Shown in pieces: positions 27,288-35,753 of a DNA stretch of 64,000 nucleotides; positions within the stretch are counted from its first letter, which is position 1; every line of letters starts with the position of its first letter. Both the position numbers and the translations under genes were made by a program. Source of the stretch: Pedobacter faecalis (GTDB lineage Bacteria > Bacteroidota > Bacteroidia > Sphingobacteriales > Sphingobacteriaceae); contig NZ_JARXOW010000002.1 in NCBI RefSeq assembly GCF_030182585.1, forward strand, positions 62,001 to 126,000, written 5' to 3'. The notes beneath the pieces were generated by a model, which saw only the letters and a program-made list of their open reading frames with translations, did no database searches and was not told the DNA's origin.

Positions 27288-27857
27288 ATGCGATTTTATT
27301 TGTGTTATTTTCTGTTCACCTGCAGTGTATATGGTGTCTACGCCCAGCAGCTATTACCCAAAAATGAGTCTGGAAAATATACTTATATGGAGGTCGAGGA
27401 GCTGAGTGTGCCCGTACAACAGGCAATCACTAACGCTCAGACTTTTATTGATAGAAATGGCAAACAGCTGAAATCGGACGGGGTGGTAGGAGACACTGCT
27501 CTTCTGGCCAGCGGTAAAATGGTGCTATACAAAGGTTCATCCGGCATCGGCCGGCCGTCTGCAGAAGCAAGCTATCAAATGAGGCTTGATCTAAGGCCTG
27601 GAAAATACAAGATCATCTTAACGGAGTTTGTTGTAACACCGTACCAGCGCGACCGCTATGGTAATTTTGTTCCGACTACGCTTGCTGTCCCGCTGGAGCG
27701 GGAGCCTGATAAGCTAGGTCGCGGCGACTGGCAAAGAAATATGGCTTCCATAATTGTCCAGTCGAAGAAACTCACTACTAGTTTGAAGGCTTCGCTAAAA
27801 AGCAATCATAGCAAGGAAACTTCAAAGCCTGCGACAATCTCCACCAAAAGCTGGTAA
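27288..27857 (+). CDS. Secreted DUF4468-like protein
   Basis: A 189-residue protein with a signal peptide (residues 1-19, ending VYAQ). The body has the mixed alpha/beta pattern of DUF4468 domains, which adopt a TBP-like fold: an N-terminal YTYMEVEEL strand, a helix rich in Gln/Asn, then YQMRLDLRPGKYKIILTEF. The last 40 residues are Lys/Ser/Thr-rich and probably disordered. Function unknown. It starts 16 bp after the terminator hairpin of the porin gene and is convergent with the YkuK-like gene (4-bp gap). Confidence 0.65.
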   Translation: MRFYLCYFLFTCSVYGVYAQQLLPKNESGKYTYMEVEELSVPVQQAITNAQTFIDRNGKQLKSDGVVGDTALLASGKMVLYKGSSGIGRPSAEASYQMRLDLRPGKYKIILTEFVVTPYQRDRYGNFVPTTLAVPLEREPDKLGRGDWQRNMASIIVQSKKLTTSLKASLKSNHSKETSKPATISTKSW

Positions 27858-27861
27858 CGAT

Positions 27862-28335
27862 CTAGTGAACCATTTTATCTGCACAAGTGGAACTTGCAAA
27901 GGCTTCCGGCTTGGCCTTGAAGATGAAGCCCATGCTTAAGATATAGCCCATCGCCTCATTTAGCGCTTTGTTTGATTTGAACATCGGGTTTGTATTGATG
28001 TCGGCATGAACCTCTAGATGTACATCATATAAATCGAGCAGGTCGCAGATGGAATAGGCTGTTTCTATTGATTTCTGTACCTCTACAAGCATTCGCTCCT
28101 TTATGGTCATTTTTGTGCTTGTTTTTTCCTGGTGGATGTACATGAAGCCGCCGTGGTGCTCCCTGAGCAACACAATTACCGTGGCAAAGTCTGTTGTGTG
28201 TCCCTTTACCTGCGAGTCTGTTCCTATACAAACTTTAAGTCTGTGGCCTTTTCCTGTCTCGCGAACAATTGCATTTTCGATTTCTTGAACGATCGGCGAA
28301 TGCACCACGTCGCCGCTAAATTTTTTCCAGGTCAT
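27862..28335 (-). CDS. RNase H-like YkuK family protein
   Basis: A 157-residue protein of the YkuK (DUF458) family, which is predicted to have an RNase H-like fold. Conserved features are LKVCIGTDSQVKG, with an acidic residue early in the first strand, the ATVIVLL strand, the conserved TIKERMLVEVQKSIE helix and VHLEVHADINTNP. The family's nuclease activity is not established; it is often linked to sporulation or stress in Gram-positives but has no proven role here. It is divergent from the helicase gene. Confidence 0.82.
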   Translation of the reverse strand: MTWKKFSGDVVHSPIVQEIENAIVRETGKGHRLKVCIGTDSQVKGHTTDFATVIVLLREHHGGFMYIHQEKTSTKMTIKERMLVEVQKSIETAYSICDLLDLYDVHLEVHADINTNPMFKSNKALNEAMGYILSMGFIFKAKPEAFASSTCADKMVH

Positions 28336-28470
28336 ATACTTGTAGTCAGTTAAGTAAAGTGTTCCGTTTCAGGTAATTAAATATAACGCTTTGTTGTTAA
28401 GCATAGCTATTGCTCTGTTGTTTATTTTTTAACAATTGTTTATTTGTCAACATGTTACGGGTTTTTTGGC

Positions 28471-28478
28471 TATGTTTG
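28471..28478 (+). promoter_or_regulatory. Predicted -7 promoter element of the helicase gene
   Basis: TATGTTTG is an exact TAnnTTTG match 11 bp before the ATG at 28490, which leaves a leader of only about 5 nt. TTTG at 28443-28446 is a possible -33 element, though the 24-bp gap is long. Confidence 0.5.
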
Positions 28479-28489
28479 CCAGCGTTATT

Positions 28490-29809
28490 ATGTTACAAGT
28501 AAATCTGGAGGAAGTGCTAGGTCGTCTGCAAATCGCTGCGCTGAACGAAATGCAGGAAAAGGCGATTGAAGTGGTGTCGAAAGGCGGGGATGTTGTGTTG
28601 CTTGCGCCTACAGGCTCTGGAAAAACCCTTGCTTTTCTGCTTCCGGTACTGATGGGGCTTGATGCAAATGCAAAGGGCGTGCAGTGTCTTATCGTTTCTC
28701 CTTCAAGGGAGCTGTCGTTGCAGATAGAGCAAGTGTGGCGGCAGATGGGTACGGGCTATAAAATAGTCAGCTGTTATGGAGGCCATGATTTCAAGACAGA
28801 AAGAAACGCTCTATTTCAGGCTCCGGCAGTGCTCATTGGTACGCCAGGCCGTCTGGCACACCACCTGGAATTGCAAACCTTTGATGAGTCACACATCAGG
28901 ATGCTTGTGCTTGATGAGTTTGATAAATCGCTCGAGCTGGGCTTTCAAGACGATATGGCATATATTATCGGTATGTTGAAATCACTCCGCCAGCGCATAT
29001 TGACATCTGCCACTGCCATGGAGGTACTCCCTTCATTTACCGGTATTCGAACCCCGCTAACTATCGATTTCTTGAAGGACGCATCGAGTACACCTCATTT
29101 CGCTTTTTATGAATTACGTTCTTCTTTGACCGGTAAAGCGGAAACCTTGCTCAAGCTTCTCTGCAAAGTCGGTAGTGAGCGTTCGCTTGTATTTTGCAAT
29201 CAACGGGAAACCACTGAGCAACTGAGTTTAGCACTAGGCAGCCACCGGGTTGTTCACGATATCTATCATGGCGGTATGGATCAGGACGACCGTGAGCGGG
29301 CTTTGATGAAATTCAGAAACGGGAGTGTAACGGTGCTTCTAACTACCGACCTTGCTGCAAGAGGATTGGACATCGCTGAGGTGCACAACATTATTCACTA
29401 TCAGATGCCCACTACCAGGGAAGCTTTTGTGCATCGCAACGGACGAACTGCGCGGATGAATGCGGCGGGCAGTGTGTTTCTTCTTCTTGCTGATGGTGAG
29501 TCCATTTCGTATGAATTGAGCGCGGAGATAACGAACGTAACGTTGCCTGATGAATTTTGCCTGCCCGCGGAGCCTATGTGGAAGACACTGTACTTTTCGG
29601 CTGGCAAGAAAGACAAGATAAATAAGATCGACATTGCAGGGCTTCTCCTAAAAAAGGGCGGTTTAAAAAAAGAAGACCTTGGCCTTATCGTGGTAAAAGA
29701 ACATCAAGCCTTTGCTGCTGTTAAGGGAACCTGCGCTGAAGGATTATTAAAATCGCTCGCAGGTCAGCGAATAAAGAACAAAAAGATAAAAATAGCGTTA
29801 GCTTTGTAA
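28490..29809 (+). CDS. DEAD-box RNA helicase, DbpA-like
   Basis: A 439-residue ATP-dependent RNA helicase. Motif Q is at the start, Walker A is APTGSGKT, motif II reads DEFD rather than DEAD, motif III is SAT and motif VI HRNGRTAR. The last 70 residues (KINKIDIAGLLLKKGGLKKEDLG in part, then GQRIKNKKIKIALAL) match the DbpA RNA-binding domain, which in E. coli recognises hairpin 92 of 23S rRNA; a role in large-subunit assembly is inferred. I take the ATG at 28490 because a consensus promoter element lies inside the longer frame beginning at 28436. The next gene starts one base after the stop. Confidence 0.9.
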   Translation: MLQVNLEEVLGRLQIAALNEMQEKAIEVVSKGGDVVLLAPTGSGKTLAFLLPVLMGLDANAKGVQCLIVSPSRELSLQIEQVWRQMGTGYKIVSCYGGHDFKTERNALFQAPAVLIGTPGRLAHHLELQTFDESHIRMLVLDEFDKSLELGFQDDMAYIIGMLKSLRQRILTSATAMEVLPSFTGIRTPLTIDFLKDASSTPHFAFYELRSSLTGKAETLLKLLCKVGSERSLVFCNQRETTEQLSLALGSHRVVHDIYHGGMDQDDRERALMKFRNGSVTVLLTTDLAARGLDIAEVHNIIHYQMPTTREAFVHRNGRTARMNAAGSVFLLLADGESISYELSAEITNVTLPDEFCLPAEPMWKTLYFSAGKKDKINKIDIAGLLLKKGGLKKEDLGLIVVKEHQAFAAVKGTCAEGLLKSLAGQRIKNKKIKIALAL

Positions 29810-29810
29810 C

Positions 29811-30056
29811 ATGAGTAATAATGATATTATGAAAAAGCTGCGCGTAGCGCTTGAGTTGACAAACGATGATATCATTAAGATTATGTCGTTGGTTAATTTT
29901 AAAATTACGCGGAGCGAGCTGGGAGATATCTTCCGGAGAGACGATCATCCTAATTTTAAAAAATGCGGCGACCAGATCCTGCGTAATTTTCTGAATGGAC
30001 TTGTGATATATAAACGTGGACCCAGGGAAAAGCCAGCGTCAGAAAATGCTGTCTAG
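29811..30056 (+). CDS. DUF1456 family protein, single-repeat form
   Basis: An 81-residue protein matching one DUF1456 repeat: NNDIMKKLRVALELTNDDIIKIM followed by ITRSELGDIFRRDDHPNF and CGDQILRNFLNGL. E. coli YehS carries two such repeats in about 156 residues, so this is a half-length version. The family is often annotated as cytosolic and of unknown function. It begins one base after the helicase stop and is probably translated together with it, suggesting an RNA-related role; this link is inference. Confidence 0.8.
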   Translation: MSNNDIMKKLRVALELTNDDIIKIMSLVNFKITRSELGDIFRRDDHPNFKKCGDQILRNFLNGLVIYKRGPREKPASENAV

Positions 30057-30184
30057 TAGCCTGCTAACAAAGCTAATCTTTCTTGGTGACGAGACGTATT
30101 TGTCAAATAAATTTTGCTAAAACGGTTTAAATTATTTTATTTGAAAAGGAAAGTGTACTTCACAACCAACCAAACGCAAACTAA

Positions 30185-31051
30185 ATGAATATAAAACCAT
30201 CGGAATTGCCTTTTATCGGAGTAGATATAGGTGGTTCTCATATTACTGCTGCGCATATCGATCCTAAATCTTATGAAGTAATTGATCACACGCTGAAACG
30301 AGAACGTGTAGCTTCTATGGGCAGCGCCGAAGTGATTTTGAAGTCGTGGGTCAGCGCTCTTTCGTCACTTATTCCAGATTCAGCTCAGGGAGATATTCAG
30401 GTCGGCATTGCCATGCCGGGCCCTTTCGACTATGAACAGGGTGTATCCCTGATGCAAAACCAGCAAAAATATGATGCTCTTTACGGTCTTAATGTAAGGA
30501 ATTTACTTGCTGACAGGCTCGGGATACCGGGAGAGCATATCGTTTTTATAAATGATGCTGAGGCTTTTTTGCGCGGTGAACTTGCCTCTGGTGCGGCAGC
30601 TGACTTTGAACGCGCTATCGGCATAACACTGGGCACAGGCCTTGGCTCCACCAGCAATTGCAGCGGAAAGGTTCAGGATATGAACCTTGCATTTATGCCG
30701 TTTCATGATAGCATAGCTGAAGAATACATTTCTACACGTTGGTTTCTGAAGCGTTATAAGGAACATACAGGTAAAGATGCCAGAAATGTGGAAGAGGTAC
30801 TTTGTGATGCAGACGAGGCGGTCAGATCGTTGCTGTTTGATGAATTTACTACAAATCTGGCTGCATTTCTAGATGCATTCATTGCACAGGAAAATCCGCA
30901 GGTGCTTGTGATCGGCGGAAATATTGCGAGGTGCTGGGACCACTTTATAGATCAGCTTAAGGATAAGGTGACAAATAAAGATGTGGTTATCCACCAAAGT
31001 AAAATGTGGGAGGATGCCGCCCTGGTTGGCGCGGCTTGTAGCTGGGCATAA
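30185..31051 (+). CDS. ROK-family sugar kinase-like protein without zinc motif
   Basis: A 288-residue ROK protein: the ATP phosphate loop is FIGVDIGGSHITAA, the catalytic Asp is in FINDAEAFLRGE near residue 125, and GITLGTGLGS is the second phosphate loop. The CxCGxxGCxE zinc-binding motif of canonical ROK glucokinases is absent; the equivalent region reads FMPFHDSIAEEYIS. No helix-turn-helix is present, so this is a kinase-like form and not a repressor. The substrate is unknown (a hexose is most likely). The esterase gene begins 1 bp after its stop. Confidence 0.85.
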   Translation: MNIKPSELPFIGVDIGGSHITAAHIDPKSYEVIDHTLKRERVASMGSAEVILKSWVSALSSLIPDSAQGDIQVGIAMPGPFDYEQGVSLMQNQQKYDALYGLNVRNLLADRLGIPGEHIVFINDAEAFLRGELASGAAADFERAIGITLGTGLGSTSNCSGKVQDMNLAFMPFHDSIAEEYISTRWFLKRYKEHTGKDARNVEEVLCDADEAVRSLLFDEFTTNLAAFLDAFIAQENPQVLVIGGNIARCWDHFIDQLKDKVTNKDVVIHQSKMWEDAALVGAACSWA

Positions 31052-31052
31052 T

Positions 31053-31865
31053 ATGAAAAGAGTATTTGCGCTGTTTGCTTTTACATTTGCAGTCCTCCAG
31101 CTTTCGGCCGCTACTGTCGATACGGTAGTCACACGAAGTGTGTCTATGAAAAAAGATATTAAGGCCGTTGTCATAAAGCCTGATTCTTACGGCTCGGGGA
31201 AGGCATATCCGACAGTTTATCTCTTACACGGTGCAGGTGATAAATTCTCTGGTTGGGTGAATAAGGTTCCGCGAATAAAGAAGTATGCGGATGATTTTGA
31301 TCTGATCATCGTTTGCCCCGATGGCAATGTTACCAGCTGGTATTTTGATAGTCCGCTTGACCCCACGTGGAAATATGAGACCTACGTTGCGACAGAGCTG
31401 GTTAACTGGATAGACAACAAATACAACACCATTAAAAATCGGAGCGGCAGGGCGATCACTGGTTTAAGTATGGGCGGACACGGTGCGCTTTATTTGTCAA
31501 TAAGGCATCAGGATGTGTTTGGCGCCGCCGGTAGCATGAGTGGTGGCGTAGATATCCGACCGTTTCCGATGAACTGGGACATTGCAAAACGACTTGGGCC
31601 TAAAAGCCAGTACCCTCAGCGTTGGGAGGAGAACACAGTGGTGAACTTGCTCCATCTGCTGGAACCTAACAAACTATCGTTGATCATTGACTGCGGCCGC
31701 GACGACTTTTTTTATGAGGTCAACATACAATTGCACGAGCGATTGGCCTACCTCAACATACCTCACGATTTTACCATACGCCCCGGTGCACATAACTGGG
31801 AGTACTGGACAAATGCGGTAGGATACCAACTGATGTATTTCAATAATTTTTTCGGCAGAAAGTAG
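31053..31865 (+). CDS. Exported esterase, esterase D/FrmB-like alpha/beta hydrolase
   Basis: A 270-residue protein with a signal peptide (residues 1-20) and an alpha/beta-hydrolase fold. The oxyanion region YLLHGAGD and the nucleophile elbow GLSMGG (Ser139) are clear; the acid (IIDCGRDDFFY) and His (PGAHNWEYW) follow at expected spacing. Family members act on acylated sugars or other esters. The ATG at 31053 is preferred; an internal upstream reading frame extends into the ROK gene and is not credible. It starts right after the ROK stop, so the kinase and esterase are likely one operon. Confidence 0.88.
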   Translation: MKRVFALFAFTFAVLQLSAATVDTVVTRSVSMKKDIKAVVIKPDSYGSGKAYPTVYLLHGAGDKFSGWVNKVPRIKKYADDFDLIIVCPDGNVTSWYFDSPLDPTWKYETYVATELVNWIDNKYNTIKNRSGRAITGLSMGGHGALYLSIRHQDVFGAAGSMSGGVDIRPFPMNWDIAKRLGPKSQYPQRWEENTVVNLLHLLEPNKLSLIIDCGRDDFFYEVNIQLHERLAYLNIPHDFTIRPGAHNWEYWTNAVGYQLMYFNNFFGRK

Positions 31866-31869
31866 ACGC

Positions 31870-32118
31870 TCAGGCGTGGCCGATCACCAGTTCGTCGTGC
31901 ATTAAAATGCATTCTTTTATGGCGTCTAGCAATGGGAGATCTATCCGGCAATCCAGGCTCTGCCGGCAATAATTATCATCTTCATGATCAATTTCAATCG
32001 TGGCCATACGCTCGTGGTGGTCGTTATAGATCTGAAATTTTTCCTCACTTAACGCTCGTATGTTGAAGATGTGTCCGTAGCCGGCTGAATCCGCCACCTG
32101 TATTTTGAACTGTTCCAT
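31870..32118 (-). CDS. Hypothetical protein
   Basis: An 82-residue, acidic, soluble protein that I do not recognise. It is predicted to mix beta strands (FKIQVADSAGYGHIFNI, KFQIYNDH, ATIEIDHED) with a C-terminal helix (LLDAIKECILMHDEL). It has no signal peptide or membrane segment. It is convergent with the esterase gene (4-bp gap) and divergent from the DUF2911 gene, so its own promoter must be between 32119 and 32232. Codon use looks like its neighbours. Confidence 0.6.
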   Translation of the reverse strand: MEQFKIQVADSAGYGHIFNIRALSEEKFQIYNDHHERMATIEIDHEDDNYCRQSLDCRIDLPLLDAIKECILMHDELVIGHA

Positions 32119-32232
32119 AGTTTTAGGGTTGATTATTTTTTAACAATCTGTATTTCAGAATGTTCTTGCTATTTTCAGTTTTTTATGACAACATATTTTT
32201 TCCTATATTAGGCAAACTAAAATGTCATAACG

Positions 32233-32745
32233 ATGAAAAAAACCATTGTATTATCCTTTATTGCGGCCTTTTTTACGCTGAGCGTGTCGGCTCAACAGGA
32301 CAAGAGTAAAAGGCCAAGTCCCCCTGCTGTCACAAAAGAAACCACAGCTTCAGGTCTTACAATTATGATTGATTACAGTCAGCCTTCCCTGAAAGGACGT
32401 GCTATTGGTACAGAGCTTGCGCCCTACGGCAAAGTATGGCGGGCCGGTGCAAACGAGGCGACGATTTTTGAGATCAGCAAAAACGCGAAGGTGGAAGGAA
32501 AAGCACTTCCGGCCGGCAAGTACGCACTGCATGCAATTCCGGGTGAAAAGGAATGGGTATTTATATTTAACAAAAAATGGCAAAAGCCAGGTACAGAGTA
32601 TAACGAGGCAGAGAATGCCCTTCAGGTAAGCGTGAGACCTGAAAAATCTTCTGCCGCTACCGAGAAGATGACATTTACCATAAGCAAAGCGGGAAAAGTT
32701 ACGTTGCTTTGGGGCAACCTTGCCGTGCCTTTTAACGTAAAGTAA
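32233..32745 (+). CDS. Secreted DUF2911 protein
   Basis: A 170-residue protein with a signal peptide (residues 1-20, ending VSAQ) followed by the DUF2911 domain: IDYSQPSLKGRAIG, YGKVWRAGANEATIFEIS, and LPAGKYALHAIPGEKEWVFIF in two conserved pieces. The family is common in secreted Bacteroidota proteins and has no established function. A GC-rich terminator follows, so this is a single-gene unit. Confidence 0.85.
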   Translation: MKKTIVLSFIAAFFTLSVSAQQDKSKRPSPPAVTKETTASGLTIMIDYSQPSLKGRAIGTELAPYGKVWRAGANEATIFEISKNAKVEGKALPAGKYALHAIPGEKEWVFIFNKKWQKPGTEYNEAENALQVSVRPEKSSAATEKMTFTISKAGKVTLLWGNLAVPFNVK

Positions 32746-32765
32746 TTTAGACAGCATTATTGAGA

Positions 32766-32793
32766 GGGCGCTGGCAGAAACCGGCGCCTTTTC
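32766..32793 (+). terminator. Rho-independent terminator after DUF2911
   Basis: An 8-bp GC-rich stem with one G-U pair (GGCGCTGG at 32767-32774, CCGGCGCC at 32781-32788), a 6-nt loop and a following TTTTCT tract. Confidence 0.8.
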
Positions 32794-32872
32794 TATTGTG
32801 CTAGGTGTATTTAAAATCTTTCTAAATAGTTCTTAATTACAGCATAATGACAGTCAAAAGGCATTCCCTTGT

Positions 32873-32880
32873 TACTTTTG
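32873..32880 (+). promoter_or_regulatory. Predicted -7 promoter element of the heme cluster
   Basis: TACTTTTG matches TAnnTTTG and lies 30 bp before the TTG start of hemA. No clear -33 TTG is seen upstream. Confidence 0.5.
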
Positions 32881-32910
32881 TTACGCTAAAAATAAACAGA
32901 GTCTTACATT

Positions 32911-34140
32911 TTGGAATATTTAAAGATTATTGCTTTTACGCATAAGCAGATTGACCTTAAATCGCTGGGAAAGCTGGTAATATGTGAGCAGACGCTGGAT
33001 GACCGGTTGCGAAATATTCAATCTGAACTTGCAATTAAAGAGATATTCTATGTAGGTACTTGTAATCGGGTGGAGTTTATTTTTACTTCTTCGGAAGTGA
33101 TTGATCAGAACTTTATCCGCCGGTTTCTAACGGTGCTGGATATGGGCCTGCCTGATGCTTATATGGATCAGTTTGTCAAAAATGTGTCCGTTTACGAGCA
33201 GGCGGAAGCCTTTAATCATCTGTTAAGGACTTCCTGCTCCCTGGAAAGTCTTGTGGTGGGTGAAAAAGAGATTTTAGCACAAGTGCGTAAAGCTTATGAG
33301 GCATGTCGGGTGGCTGGTTTTACGGGTGATTACATGCGGATGATCATGAATCGCGTGGTTAAAACAGCTAAAGAGGTATACACACATACAAATATTTCTA
33401 AAAACCCGGTTTCTATCGTATCCCTGGCCTACCGTAAACTGCGCGATCTGAAGATGTGTTCCAGTGATGTCCGCTTGCTGATCATAGGCGCCGGAGAAAC
33501 CAATCGTAACCTGGCGCAATATCTTAAAAAGCATAAGTATACCAATTTTGCCATATTCAACAGGAGTTTGGCCAATGCCGAAGGCCTCGCTAAGGAGTTG
33601 AACGGAACAGCTTATCCGCTTACTGCGCTTGAAAGCTATGACAAAGGTTTCGACGTGATCATTACCTGCACCGGTTCAACTGAACCCATTATTACGAGAT
33701 CGATATATGAGAAATTGCTTAATGGCGAGAGTGGAAAGAAAATCATTGTAGATCTTGCGGTACCAAACGACACGGCTCCGGATGTGGTTGCTGCTTTCCC
33801 AATTCATTATATTGAGGTCGAGTCTCTGAAAGAAGTTGCCCGTAAGAACATACAGGAACGCTATGCAGAACTTGTAAACGCAGAGCATATTATTGAAGAG
33901 AATATTAAGGATTTTGAACTTGTGCTTCGTCAGCGCAAAATTGAAATTGCGATGAGTGGTGTGCCAAAGAAGATCAAGGAGATCAGGCAAACTGCCATTA
34001 ACGGTGTCTTTGCCGATGAGATCAACGGATTAGATGAAAACTCCAGACTGATACTAGAGCGTGTGGTCAACTACATGGAGAAAAAGTATATCAGCGTTCC
34101 TATGGTTATGGCAAAAGAGATATTGGTTAAGAATAGCTAA
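32911..34140 (+). CDS. hemA: Glutamyl-tRNA reductase
   Basis: NADPH-dependent enzyme for the first committed step of the C5 heme pathway, reducing glutamyl-tRNA to glutamate-1-semialdehyde. The catalytic Cys lies in GTCNRVEF near residue 51, the conserved block SLESLVVGEKEILAQVRKAYE follows near residue 110, and the Rossmann nucleotide site reads LLIIGAGETN near residue 190. The C-terminal dimerisation helices are present (409 residues). A TTG at 32911 is the only start that keeps the conserved N-terminal strand. It opens a cluster of heme genes, with hemCD 24 bp downstream. Confidence 0.94.
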   Translation: MEYLKIIAFTHKQIDLKSLGKLVICEQTLDDRLRNIQSELAIKEIFYVGTCNRVEFIFTSSEVIDQNFIRRFLTVLDMGLPDAYMDQFVKNVSVYEQAEAFNHLLRTSCSLESLVVGEKEILAQVRKAYEACRVAGFTGDYMRMIMNRVVKTAKEVYTHTNISKNPVSIVSLAYRKLRDLKMCSSDVRLLIIGAGETNRNLAQYLKKHKYTNFAIFNRSLANAEGLAKELNGTAYPLTALESYDKGFDVIITCTGSTEPIITRSIYEKLLNGESGKKIIVDLAVPNDTAPDVVAAFPIHYIEVESLKEVARKNIQERYAELVNAEHIIEENIKDFELVLRQRKIEIAMSGVPKKIKEIRQTAINGVFADEINGLDENSRLILERVVNYMEKKYISVPMVMAKEILVKNS

Positions 34141-34164
34141 ATTACGCCAAAATTAGCATCCAAC

Positions 34165-35742
34165 GTGAAAACATTAATTATCGGTACGAGAGGTAGCGAA
34201 CTTGCCCTATGGCAGGCAAACTTCATAAAAGATAAACTGGCGGAGATCGGCGCGCCGGCAGAGATCAAGATCATTAAAACGCAAGGCGATAAGATATTAA
34301 ATCTCAGGCTCGATAAGCTGGAAGGGAAGGGATTCTTTACTAAGGAACTTGAAGAAGAGCTTCTTGCCGGAACCATAGATCTCGCTGTGCATTCTCATAA
34401 GGATTTACCCACAGTGCATCCGGCCGGTCTGATCATTGCTGCTGTTCCGGAGCGTGAAGACCCCGCTGAACTTCTTCTTATTCTTAAGGACTGCGTTGAT
34501 GTTACACAGAAATTGTCGCTAAAAACAGGGGCTATGGTAGGTACCTCCTCCAACCGCCGCAAAGCGCAGTTACTGGCATTGCGTCCGGATCTGAACATTG
34601 AGGACTTAAGAGGCAATGTGCCTACCAGGATCGGAAAGCTTCGCGATGAAGATTACGACGCCATCATGCTTGCCAGAGCTGGTGTAAAGCGTTTAAATAT
34701 AGATCTGTCGGAATTTCATGTTGAAGTTCTGGATACTGCCGAACTTGTTCCTGCGCCTGCACAAGGTGCATTGGCTATTCAGATCAGGGAAAATGACCAT
34801 GAGTTGTACAATGTACTGCAGCAGTTGCATCATCAGGAGACTGCCGATGAAATTGGTCTTGAGCGAAAAGTACTTAACTTATTTGAAGGCGGATGCCACA
34901 TGCCGCTCGGCTGCTTTTGTAAGAGGGAAGCCGGTGAGTATGAGGTATGGGTATCTAAGGCAGAAAGCGCCGAACACTTCCCTGACCGGTTGTTCTTTCG
35001 CGTAAATAGCTTGGAAGGACTGGCTGAACGCATATTGTCAAAATATTCAGTTGAACGAAGAAGGCCTTCCAAAGTATTTATTTCCAGAGAAATAGGAGAG
35101 AATAATTATTTTAGAAGAGCCGTGGAAAAGCACGGGATCGAAATCGAAGGAAGGTCTTTGATCAGGACCTTTCCAATCGTAAATGTGCTTGATCCTTTTT
35201 ATCTGAAAAACATTGACTGGATATTCTTTAGCAGTAGAAATGCGGTATCCTATTTCTTTAACTTAAAACCGTTGCTGTCCAAAAAAGTACAGTTTGGTGT
35301 GGTCGGCCGGGGTTCGGAGGACGAATTGCGTAGACATGGCCATACCGCCGGTTTTGTGGGGGTTGGGGGCGACATCGATGAGATAGCTCGTGATTTCGCG
35401 AAACTGGCCGAAAATAAAACAATCCTGTTTCCACGTGCACAGGATTCCCTGTTAAGTATACAAAGTCAGCTAAAGGCAAATACGAAGGTGGTTGATCTGC
35501 CGATATATGAAACGGTCGTAGAAGAAGATATAGACCCGACCTCTGCCGAGGTGCTCATTTTTACCAGTCCGAGTAACGTAGACGCTTATTTCGCGGATAA
35601 TCTGCTGGACCGGGGACAGAAGGTGATTGCTATCGGTAATTCTACGGGCCGGAAACTGGAAGAAATGGGCGTGCGCTATGTGCTGCCATTCGCTCCCGAT
35701 GAAATTGGCTTGGCCGAGGCGGTGTTCGGCATTGAAATTTAA
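34165..35742 (+). CDS. hemCD: Fused hydroxymethylbilane synthase / uroporphyrinogen-III synthase
   Basis: A 525-residue bifunctional protein. Residues 1-300 are HemC: GTRGSELALWQ at the N-terminus, HSHKDLPT, and EGGCHMPLGC with Cys244 as the dipyrromethane cofactor attachment site. From about residue 302 (KVFISREIGENN) a HemD domain follows, with the low-conservation strand pattern WIFFSSRNAVSYFF and a near C-terminal LIFTSPSNVDAYF segment. The fusion couples two consecutive steps, so the unstable linear tetrapyrrole can be passed on directly. A GTG at 34165 is the start. hemB follows after 11 bp. Confidence 0.92.
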   Translation: MKTLIIGTRGSELALWQANFIKDKLAEIGAPAEIKIIKTQGDKILNLRLDKLEGKGFFTKELEEELLAGTIDLAVHSHKDLPTVHPAGLIIAAVPEREDPAELLLILKDCVDVTQKLSLKTGAMVGTSSNRRKAQLLALRPDLNIEDLRGNVPTRIGKLRDEDYDAIMLARAGVKRLNIDLSEFHVEVLDTAELVPAPAQGALAIQIRENDHELYNVLQQLHHQETADEIGLERKVLNLFEGGCHMPLGCFCKREAGEYEVWVSKAESAEHFPDRLFFRVNSLEGLAERILSKYSVERRRPSKVFISREIGENNYFRRAVEKHGIEIEGRSLIRTFPIVNVLDPFYLKNIDWIFFSSRNAVSYFFNLKPLLSKKVQFGVVGRGSEDELRRHGHTAGFVGVGGDIDEIARDFAKLAENKTILFPRAQDSLLSIQSQLKANTKVVDLPIYETVVEEDIDPTSAEVLIFTSPSNVDAYFADNLLDRGQKVIAIGNSTGRKLEEMGVRYVLPFAPDEIGLAEAVFGIEI

Positions 35743-35753
35743 TAAATCAAGTT

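Noticed and set aside
30104..30143. Inverted repeat CAAATAAA/TTTATTTG upstream of the ROK gene
   Set aside because: Arms are pure A/T-rich sequence in an AT-rich gap and could arise by chance.
32746..32910. Possible riboswitch before hemA
   Set aside because: Apart from the terminator of the preceding gene, no conserved structure or long leader is visible.
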